Below are positions 1 to 4,823 of a DNA stretch of 5,058 nucleotides, in pieces; the first letter of the stretch is position 1; every line of letters begins with the position of its first letter. The DNA comes from Microcaldota archaeon. Lineage in GTDB: Archaea > Micrarchaeota > Micrarchaeia > Micrarchaeales > CABMGC01. Under the pieces are notes generated by a model. That model searched no databases. It was given only the letters and a program-made list of their open reading frames with translations, and was not told where the DNA came from. A program made the translations under genes and the position numbers. The DNA lies in the NCBI GenBank assembly GCA_021851985.1, contig JAJZOS010000072.1, positions 1 to 5,058 on the forward strand. The letters run 5' to 3'.

Positions 1-29
1 TGAATTCAGTTCCGGAATATGGCTGTATA
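1..29 (+). repeat. Left arm of a perfect 29-bp inverted repeat
   Basis: Positions 1-29 (beginning TGAATTCAGTTCCGG) are the exact reverse complement of 280-308. Identity ends at position 30, which fails to pair with 279. The outer limit is unknown because the arm starts at the first base of the window. The arms enclose 250 bp of the partial membrane-protein gene. The placement at the extreme edge suggests a fold-back artefact, but a real invertible or hairpin element is not excluded. Confidence 0.9.
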
Positions 30-313
30 AGCGCTATGTATAGCAGGCTTATCGATACGTACATGTTCCTCTGCTTCGACGTCCTTCCCGAGAGAAGCCC
101 GTTGAAGGCGAGTATCCCTATTTCAAGCGCAAGTATAATCGGGGAGGAGACTCCTTCAATAACAAAAATAACAAGGCCAAGAATGAGGGATGCTATGACC
201 ATGGTGAGCTCCTTTTTCAGCATCCTGAATATCCTTAGGTAAAAGAGCGAGACTATTGCGATGGCTAATGCAGCGGTAGTATACAGCCATATTCCGGAAC
301 TGAATTCAACCAT
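1..313 (-). CDS. Partial multi-pass membrane protein of unknown function (3' end outside window)
   Basis: This frame reads from an ATG at 313 on the minus strand to the window edge without a stop, giving 104 residues that begin MVEFSSGIWLYTTA. I do not recognise the family. Hydrophobic segments lie at about residues 8-27, 38-53, 57-73 and 84-96, with short basic loops between them (RIFRMLKKE at 27-35, SGRTSKQR at 75-82), so it looks like a small integral membrane protein. It starts 9 nt after the stop of the DUF2070 gene on the same strand, so it is probably the third gene of that operon, although a TATA-like element inside the end of DUF2070 could drive it separately. Caution: residues from about 96 to 104 (IQPYSGTEF) are encoded by the left arm of a perfect inverted repeat of the gene's own start, so the sequence beyond about residue 95 may be artefactual. 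Confidence 0.6.
   Translation of the reverse strand, partial: MVEFSSGIWLYTTAALAIAIVSLFYLRIFRMLKKELTMVIASLILGLVIFVIEGVSSPIILALEIGILAFNGLLSGRTSKQRNMYVSISLLYIALIQPYSGTEF
280..308 (-). repeat. Right arm of a perfect 29-bp inverted repeat
   Basis: Positions 280-308 (ending CCGGAACTGAATTCA) match the reverse complement of 1-29 at all 29 bases. This arm overlaps codons 2-12 of the partial membrane-protein gene starting at 313, so it lies in what looks like normal coding sequence. Of the two arms this is the more likely original copy, since it sits in the expected place directly after the gene's start codon. Confidence 0.9.
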
Positions 314-322
314 GCCAAACAG

Positions 323-2152
323 CTAAATCAAGTATATAATAAATCCAGCAAGTATATATGCTGCGGCTATCACAAACGGCACAACACGTTTTCCAACCCT
401 TATTATGTCCTTGCTGACCTTATTCAAAATCTCCTCAGATCCGGTACCCCATACCTTAAAGTTCCTGAACTTGAAAGAGGACATGCAGAATTGCACAGGT
501 TCTATATCGGCTATTGCACGCCCTATCAATCTGTCTATTACAGGTATTATCTCCGTATGTTTCGTATGTCTCCCAAGGGCGTTCCTTGCGGACATAGCTA
601 TTGAGTTTACAGAATGCGTATCTGTGGTGCAAAGTTCAATTTCTATCCTGTGCTTCTCCCTTACATGCTTTATTATTGCAGTTCTGAATCCGGGCAGCAT
701 GTTGTTTGCATCTATGCATAAAATTCCGAATTTCCTGCTGCCAAATTTGAATATCCCAATGCTTGAGTATCCGGAACCAAGATCCGGTTTGTGCAATATC
801 GGCAAAAACTTGGCGTTTGCCGAGCCAAATTCCAATCTGCGCTTTTTTCTTTCTGATGTTGCATTTTTTATTGCATTTTCGTATTTGACTACATATGCGC
901 TGCCATTGTATATTCCTTTCAATTCGTCGGGGCTTGCTGTCTCGAATCTGGAATTGTGCATGTCAACAAGCATCGTTCTTATCCCTTTGTTTGTGGCCGC
1001 CTGTTCAAGCCTTTCACCAACGCTTCTTTCGATGTCCTCAGTGACGTATGGTGCCTTGGAAAGCGCCAGAAGATTCATTTCATTAATGCGTATGTCTACC
1101 GCCCTGCATGGTGCAGAGCTTCCCAGCCCAATATATCCGAATGCCGATTTATGGTCTTCATGCTTCAATTCCTCTATCTTGCTGCAGACCATTTCAATCA
1201 TCTCATGAACCTGCCTTGAGTTCATGGGGTTGTCGTCTATGTTCACGGCACCGTGCATTATGAATGGCGAAGCGCCATACCTTGAAAATATGGCATTGCC
1301 CATCTGCTCTGTAAACATGCTTCCCCCAACGTTTCCGAAAGGCCCGTAGTGTATATCCGGCTTCACAAAAACCGATTTTATGGCAGAATTCCCATACAGC
1401 ACGGCAATGTCAACGTTCACGTCCCTGCTTGTGCCTCCCTTTCCGAATATTGTAGTATCAGAATTTAGATTGTATAGCCAGTGGCCTATCATCGCGCTGA
1501 AAAGATTCACGCTGCTGACCGAAAGCTTCTTCTTTGCCGGCCTGTCAAGCAGGTACAAAATCACATATCCCATTGCAAGAAATACGAGCATGCCCAGCAT
1601 AAGCTTTGCCAAGGCAATTCCTATGGGTACATCGATCCTGAACAAGTATCCGCCAAACAGCACATACATTATCACATTAAGGATTGGCTGTATTTCTGCA
1701 GTGAACATTGCGCTCTTACGCTGTCCTACCGCTATCCTGTTTATTATGAACCAGTATCCGTAGATGCTTGCATTTGCAAGTATCAATATGGCTACGGCTA
1801 TTGCGTCGCTCTTAGATAAAAGATAAACTGCCGAATCTACCATTACAAAAATGGAGTATGCAGCTGCAACTGCAAGCACGGCAAACATTGCGTGCTTTGT
1901 TTTCATGTCCCTTCTCAGTATCCTTATTATCATTACCATTATCAGTGCGGGCAGGCTTACTATCATAAGGCCTGACACTGCGCCCACAGTTAACTCATTC
2001 ATAGTAACCGAAGAGTTAAAGTGCACAATGATGTCCGACACTATGCCTGAAAATATGCCTATTGCGGCTATTATCAATGCGGATGATACGCTCCCGGGTA
2101 TCTTCATCTCGAAATAACTAGAGTATTTTGTTATGTCCCTTTTAGGCGGCAT
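323..2152 (-). CDS. DUF2070 family membrane protein
   Basis: This 609-residue protein matches the architecture and motifs I associate with the archaeal DUF2070 family, which has no assigned function. Numbering below counts from a TTG codon at 2155 that directly precedes the ATG; I prefer the ATG at 2152. About six hydrophobic helices lie between residues 22 and 203, a soluble domain spans roughly 205-588, and a single helix closes the C-terminus (about 591-610). The soluble domain carries clustered acidic and His motifs: PDIHYGPFGNVGGS (266-279), HGAVNIDDNP (301-310), LVDMHNS (396-402), IDANN (481-485) and CTTDTH (509-514). These look like possible metal-binding or catalytic residues, which is inference. 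The gene lies 15 nt downstream of the cis-prenyltransferase on the same strand, so co-transcription is likely, and a role with a membrane lipid substrate is conceivable. No Shine-Dalgarno sequence is visible. Family assignment is fairly sure; function is unknown. Confidence 0.85.
   Translation of the reverse strand: MPPKRDITKYSSYFEMKIPGSVSSALIIAAIGIFSGIVSDIIVHFNSSVTMNELTVGAVSGLMIVSLPALIMVMIIRILRRDMKTKHAMFAVLAVAAAYSIFVMVDSAVYLLSKSDAIAVAILILANASIYGYWFIINRIAVGQRKSAMFTAEIQPILNVIMYVLFGGYLFRIDVPIGIALAKLMLGMLVFLAMGYVILYLLDRPAKKKLSVSSVNLFSAMIGHWLYNLNSDTTIFGKGGTSRDVNVDIAVLYGNSAIKSVFVKPDIHYGPFGNVGGSMFTEQMGNAIFSRYGASPFIMHGAVNIDDNPMNSRQVHEMIEMVCSKIEELKHEDHKSAFGYIGLGSSAPCRAVDIRINEMNLLALSKAPYVTEDIERSVGERLEQAATNKGIRTMLVDMHNSRFETASPDELKGIYNGSAYVVKYENAIKNATSERKKRRLEFGSANAKFLPILHKPDLGSGYSSIGIFKFGSRKFGILCIDANNMLPGFRTAIIKHVREKHRIEIELCTTDTHSVNSIAMSARNALGRHTKHTEIIPVIDRLIGRAIADIEPVQFCMSSFKFRNFKVWGTGSEEILNKVSKDIIRVGKRVVPFVIAAAYILAGFIIYLI
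331..343 (-). promoter_or_regulatory. Possible TATA box for the partial membrane-protein gene
   Basis: On the minus strand this reads TTTATTATATACT, which resembles an archaeal TATA box. Its centre near 337 is about 24 nt upstream of the ATG at 313, the spacing expected if transcription starts at or next to the start codon (leaderless). No Shine-Dalgarno sequence is visible before that ATG, which fits. It lies inside the last codons of DUF2070, whose Tyr-Ile-Leu-rich C-terminal helix could produce such a sequence by chance. Confidence 0.3.
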
Positions 2153-2167
2153 CAAAACACATTATTT

Positions 2168-2866
2168 TTATTTACCGAATCTTCTTTCCCGTCTATTATA
2201 ATCTGATATGGCATTGTAGAGGTCATGCTTTGTAAAGTCAGGCCAGAGTTTCTTGGAGAAATATAATTCTGCATATCCTGCCTGCCATGGCATGAATCCG
2301 GAAAGCCTTATCTCACCTGACGTCCTTATCACGAAATCTATATCAGGAACCTTGAATGACATCAGGCAATTCTTAATCATCTCTTCATTTATCCTGTAAC
2401 CCTCTTTGACAAGCGTGGTTATTTTCTTTGCAGCAAACACGATGTCATCCTTGCCCCCGTATCCTATGAGCATATTTATCACTCCTTTCTTGTTATTCTC
2501 CGTCCTATCCTCAAGCTTCTTGAATAAGAGTGAAAGGTCTTTCGGAATTGATCTGCTTTTGCTTATTATATTGAGCTTTATTTCGTTTTCCTCGAGTCTG
2601 TTTATCAGGTTTTTATCCTTGCAGGCCTTGCGGTATATGTTAAACAGCGCATGCAGTTCGTGTGTAGACCTTTTTGTGTTTTCCGAAGAAAGAGCCCATA
2701 CTGTCAGATTGTTTATCCCGTAATTCCTGCACCATTCGCTGAAATCTATGAACTTATTGACGCCAAAATTATACCCTTCAAGCACCGAAAGCCCATTGGA
2801 TCTGGCCCATCTCCTATTTCCATCAGGTATCAAAGCCAAGGATTTGGGGATTCGGTCAAATCGCAT
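2168..2866 (-). CDS. uppS: Cis-prenyltransferase (polyprenyl diphosphate synthase, UppS family)
   Basis: This enzyme family condenses isopentenyl diphosphate onto an allylic diphosphate with cis geometry, making the long polyprenyl carrier (dolichol-type in archaea) used for glycan transfer across the membrane. At 232 residues it has the usual length. Conserved blocks are present in order: ALIPDGNRRWA (11-21) with the Mg-binding Asp15, ALSSENTKR (58-66), GYGGKDDI (135-142), VIRTSGEIRLS (179-189), AELYFSKKLWPDF (199-211) and the terminal RRERRFG. Measured by spacing from the catalytic Asp, the positions of E. coli His43 and Trp75 hold Tyr32 and Thr64, so this is a divergent, probably archaeal-type enzyme. 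It is the first gene of a minus-strand operon with DUF2070 and diverges from the CDP-alcohol phosphatidyltransferase across 77 bp. A TATA box lies about 35 nt upstream of the ATG and no clear Shine-Dalgarno sequence is seen, suggesting a very short leader. Product chain length cannot be read from the sequence. Confidence 0.93.
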   Translation of the reverse strand: MRFDRIPKSLALIPDGNRRWARSNGLSVLEGYNFGVNKFIDFSEWCRNYGINNLTVWALSSENTKRSTHELHALFNIYRKACKDKNLINRLEENEIKLNIISKSRSIPKDLSLLFKKLEDRTENNKKGVINMLIGYGGKDDIVFAAKKITTLVKEGYRINEEMIKNCLMSFKVPDIDFVIRTSGEIRLSGFMPWQAGYAELYFSKKLWPDFTKHDLYNAISDYNRRERRFGK

Positions 2867-2895
2867 TTTATTCTTTCTACTTGATGGCTATTTAT

Positions 2896-2906
2896 CTATA
2901 TAAATG
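2896..2906. promoter_or_regulatory. Shared TATA element of the divergent uppS / CDP-alcohol phosphatidyltransferase promoters
   Basis: The plus strand reads CTATATAAATG and the minus strand CATTTATATAG; both are good archaeal TATA boxes. With the usual offset of about 25 nt, minus-strand transcription would start near 2875 (about 9 nt before the uppS ATG at 2866). Plus-strand transcription would start near 2926 (about 18 nt before the ATG at 2944). It is the most TATA-like element in the 77-bp gap. A second plus-strand candidate, the T-rich stretch at 2913-2922 (TTTTTTATTA), is centred 26 nt before the 2944 ATG and would give a leaderless message. The direction each element serves is inferred from spacing only. 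Confidence 0.55.
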
Positions 2907-2943
2907 TTATTGTTTTTTATTACCCTAAGTCAAAGCTATAATC

Positions 2944-3576
2944 ATGAGATCTGCAGATGCGGTAACGGTTCTGCGTGTATTATTAATAGTGGCAGCAGCA
3001 TACCTTGTGGTTCTGAAGTACTCGCCCGTGCTGATAACCCTTATTATTGCAGTTGCAATGTCAATGGACGCCATTGATGGTTACATGGCCATACGCGAAG
3101 CAAGCAGGGGCACCGTAACGCTGCCCATGTACCTGTCTTCTCTTATCGGAAACAAAAATTCAAAGGGAATAGTCAAAAAATTCAAATCAAAACTATCTAA
3201 ATCATCCAAGTTCGGGGCGAGGATTGATGTGGCCGGTGACAGGGCTGTAGAATACATATTATGGGCTACTTACACCTACCTTAATGTGCTGCCTTTGTTT
3301 GTCATAATCATAGTAATAATCAGGCATTCTTTTGTTGATGCAGTGATGGCTGCAAGGGGAACGTCCTCAAAGATGAAAACGAAATTCGCTGCCGTAGTAT
3401 ACTCTTCAAATTTATGGAGGGGAGGCATAAATGTGGTTAAGTTTGCTTCGTTCTCGTATCTTGCCTTTGCATATGTACTCGGATATCCGATATGGATCGG
3501 ATACGCACTTGTGGCAGTTCTTGTTGCGTATATACTGCTTAGGGGTGCAGCAGAGATATATGAGGCATATTCATAA
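2944..3576 (+). CDS. CDP-alcohol phosphatidyltransferase family membrane enzyme with an insertion in its active-site motif
   Basis: Enzymes of this family transfer a phosphatidyl-type group (archaetidyl in archaea) from a CDP-activated lipid or alcohol to an alcohol acceptor, making polar lipids at the cytoplasmic membrane face. The 210-residue protein starts with the typical lead-in SADAVTVLRVLL (3-14). The metal-binding signature is present: Asp42, Asp45 and Gly46 in MDAIDGYMAIR (41-51), then FGARIDVAGDR (90-100) with Gly91, Asp95 and Asp99, the last being the expected catalytic base. Hydrophobic helices lie at about 8-24, 27-41, 104-126, 163-179 and 181-200. The two motif halves, usually 8 residues apart, are here separated by 39 residues (52-90), including a Lys/Ser-rich stretch. 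It heads a plus-strand operon with the Nudix and glycosyltransferase genes. All four motif aspartates are present, so activity is expected, but the alcohol acceptor (glycerol phosphate, inositol phosphate, serine or another) cannot be told. Confidence 0.85.
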   Translation: MRSADAVTVLRVLLIVAAAYLVVLKYSPVLITLIIAVAMSMDAIDGYMAIREASRGTVTLPMYLSSLIGNKNSKGIVKKFKSKLSKSSKFGARIDVAGDRAVEYILWATYTYLNVLPLFVIIIVIIRHSFVDAVMAARGTSSKMKTKFAAVVYSSNLWRGGINVVKFASFSYLAFAYVLGYPIWIGYALVAVLVAYILLRGAAEIYEAYS

Positions 3577-3586
3577 TGGCAATTTA

Positions 3587-3591
3587 GTGAT
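3587..3591 (+). promoter_or_regulatory. Short Shine-Dalgarno sequence for the Nudix gene
   Basis: GTGAT can pair with the AUCAC part of the archaeal 16S rRNA tail and ends 3 nt before the ATG at 3595. The 18-nt gap after the upstream stop supports translation as an internal operon gene from this start. Confidence 0.45.
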
Positions 3592-3594
3592 GTT

Positions 3595-4068
3595 ATGGCA
3601 AAAAAATGCATAGTAAGCAGCTGCATAATAATAAAGGGCGGAAAGACCCTGCTGCTTATGCATAAAAAACTCGGCAAGCTGATGTACTGCGGCGGCCATG
3701 TGGATAAAAATGAGACCCCCGCCGAGGCTGCCGTGAGGGAGGCTATGGAAGAAACAGGATATCATGTTAAGATACTCGGCAGGAAGGGCGTGGACATGCC
3801 AAAAGTATGGTACAGCCATGAAGAGCCAGGCCCAGTAGCCATACTATATGAGCACGTTTTTTATCCTAAGGGGAGGCATATACATTTTGACCTTATATAC
3901 CTTGCAATGATCGTGGGAAAAAGAGGCAGAATCAGAAAAGGGGAATCTACGGAGCTGAAGTGGTTTTCAGAAAGCGAGATAGACGGCCTTGATACATATC
4001 CAAACGTAAAGGGCGTTATTCATAAAGCATTCAGTATGTCAAGGAGTTTCAGGGCGGAGGTGAGTTAA
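3595..4068 (+). CDS. Nudix hydrolase
   Basis: Nudix enzymes cleave nucleoside diphosphates linked to another group, using Mg ions. The 157-residue protein has a complete Nudix box, GX5EX7REUXEEXGU, at residues 34-56: Gly34, Glu40, Arg48-Glu49, Glu52-Glu53 and Gly55. It is preceded by a CGGHVD stretch (32-37) resembling the PGGH form common in nucleotide-sugar and oxidised-nucleotide hydrolases. A later ELKWFSESEI segment (120-129) matches the usual C-terminal strand and turn of the fold. The substrate cannot be read from the sequence: ADP-ribose, 8-oxo-dGTP or a CDP- or sugar-linked metabolite are all possible. It sits between a CDP-alcohol phosphatidyltransferase and a glycosyltransferase, both of which use or release nucleotides, so housekeeping of nucleotide-linked metabolites is an attractive but unproven role. 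Its last codons contain the perfect Shine-Dalgarno sequence of the next gene, and its stop overlaps that gene by one base. Confidence 0.92.
   Translation: MAKKCIVSSCIIIKGGKTLLLMHKKLGKLMYCGGHVDKNETPAEAAVREAMEETGYHVKILGRKGVDMPKVWYSHEEPGPVAILYEHVFYPKGRHIHFDLIYLAMIVGKRGRIRKGESTELKWFSESEIDGLDTYPNVKGVIHKAFSMSRSFRAEVS
4056..4063 (+). promoter_or_regulatory. Strong Shine-Dalgarno sequence that fixes the glycosyltransferase start
   Basis: GGAGGTGA is a full complement to the archaeal 16S rRNA 3' tail. It lies inside the final codons of the Nudix gene and ends 4 nt before the ACG at 4068. No ATG, GTG or TTG in the glycosyltransferase frame is close enough to use it, so it points to ACG as the initiation codon. 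Confidence 0.75.
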
Positions 4069-4772
4069 CGAAGCCCGTCATAAGCGTTGTAATTCCAGCT
4101 TTCAACGAAGAGAAGTATATACATAACGTTATAAGCGGGCTTAGGAGCCAGTCCATGAAGAATTATGAGCTGATAGTCGTAGATGGCAACAGCACTGACA
4201 GGACAAGGAGCATTGCAGGGATGCATGGGAGAGTGGTAATCGAGACCAAAAAAGGGATAGGGGTTGCAAGAAATACCGGCGCCAGGCGTGCCAAATCCGA
4301 CATAATATTATTTACAAATGCAGATACAAGGGCGAGTCCGGACCTCCTCAGGACATACGCCAAGCTTTTCAAGGACAGGAGCATTGTTGCAGCTACCGGG
4401 CCCCTTATTCCTCTTGAAAGAACGACCTTCTTCATAAGATTCGGATACTGGTTTGCGTCAGTCGTCCTGGCAAAGTTTGCATTTTCAATAGGCAAGCCAT
4501 CCATAAGCGGCTCCAATCTTGCAGTCAGAAAATCAGCGTTCGAGAAATGCGGCGGTTTTGACGAATCCCTTTCAACATACGAGGACCTTGACCTCGTGCT
4601 CAGGCTAAAGAAGTATGGCAATATTGCATACATTGATGATGCCTATGTCGCTACCAGTGCAAGAAGGATAGTCAGGTGGGGTATATTGAGATACATACTT
4701 TTCAATGCGGCGAATGTTTTAAGGTATAATCTTTTTCATGCATCACACAAGAACTATGAGCCAGTGCGTTGA
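4068..4772 (+). CDS. Family 2 (GT-A fold) glycosyltransferase, apparent ACG start
   Basis: GT2 enzymes transfer a sugar from a nucleotide-sugar donor to an acceptor such as a polyprenyl phosphate, lipid or glycan. Counted from the ACG as Met1, the 234-residue protein opens with KPVISVVIPAFNEE (2-15), the classic first strand and nucleotide-binding loop. It continues with LIVVDGNSTDRT (35-46) containing Asp39, TNADTRASP (83-91) holding the metal-binding site (Asn84-Ala-Asp86 instead of Asp-x-Asp), ISGSNLAVRKSAF (146-158), and GGFDESLSTYEDLDL (162-176) with the ED pair (172-173) expected to hold the catalytic base. A hydrophobic stretch at about 120-140 and the aromatic tail (207-224) may contact the membrane. 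The first in-frame ATG, at 4155, would remove the first strand and is very unlikely. The upstream frame has no ATG, GTG or TTG back to a stop at 4023. The ACG overlaps the Nudix TAA by one base and follows a perfect Shine-Dalgarno sequence. Acceptor and sugar are unknown. Confidence 0.88.
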   Translation, partial: TKPVISVVIPAFNEEKYIHNVISGLRSQSMKNYELIVVDGNSTDRTRSIAGMHGRVVIETKKGIGVARNTGARRAKSDIILFTNADTRASPDLLRTYAKLFKDRSIVAATGPLIPLERTTFFIRFGYWFASVVLAKFAFSIGKPSISGSNLAVRKSAFEKCGGFDESLSTYEDLDLVLRLKKYGNIAYIDDAYVATSARRIVRWGILRYILFNAANVLRYNLFHASHKNYEPVR

Positions 4773-4783
4773 ATTGTAGCAAA

Positions 4784-4793
4784 CATATAAATC
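4784..4793 (+). promoter_or_regulatory. TATA box of the MoxR-type gene
   Basis: CATATAAATC lies in the 51-bp gap after the glycosyltransferase. Its centre near 4788 predicts a start of transcription around 4812-4816, leaving a leader of about 10 nt before the ATG at 4824. No convincing Shine-Dalgarno sequence precedes that ATG, which fits a short-leader message. This makes the ATPase the start of a new transcription unit. Confidence 0.55.
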
Positions 4794-4823
4794 GTTAATT
4801 ACAAAATACTGTATGCGGATGTT

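Noticed and set aside
36..242. A 68-codon open frame on the plus strand at the left edge
   Set aside because: The opposite strand has a continuous membrane-protein frame starting right after the DUF2070 stop, which explains the region better; no promoter or Shine-Dalgarno sequence supports the plus-strand frame.
405..1208. A 267-codon open frame on the plus strand opposite DUF2070
   Set aside because: It lies wholly antisense to a well-supported DUF2070 gene, its product has no recognisable motif, and its hydrophobic, Ser/Leu-rich composition is what the complement of such codons produces.
2913..2918. A T6 run that could be an archaeal oligo-T terminator
   Set aside because: It lies between two divergent genes, where no plus-strand transcript is expected to end; part of a promoter is the better reading.
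3481..3506. Repeated GGATA/CGGATA units within the phosphatidyltransferase gene
   Set aside because: The units are short and imperfect and simply encode the Gly-Tyr-Pro-Ile-Trp-Ile-Gly-Tyr turn between two membrane helices.
4163..4633. A 156-codon open frame on the minus strand opposite the glycosyltransferase
   Set aside because: It is fully antisense to a gene with clear GT2 motifs and has no motif of its own.
4155..4772. Glycosyltransferase starting at the ATG at 4155
   Set aside because: This start would delete the first beta strand and nucleotide-binding loop (VVIPAFNEE) that the family requires, and no Shine-Dalgarno sequence precedes it.
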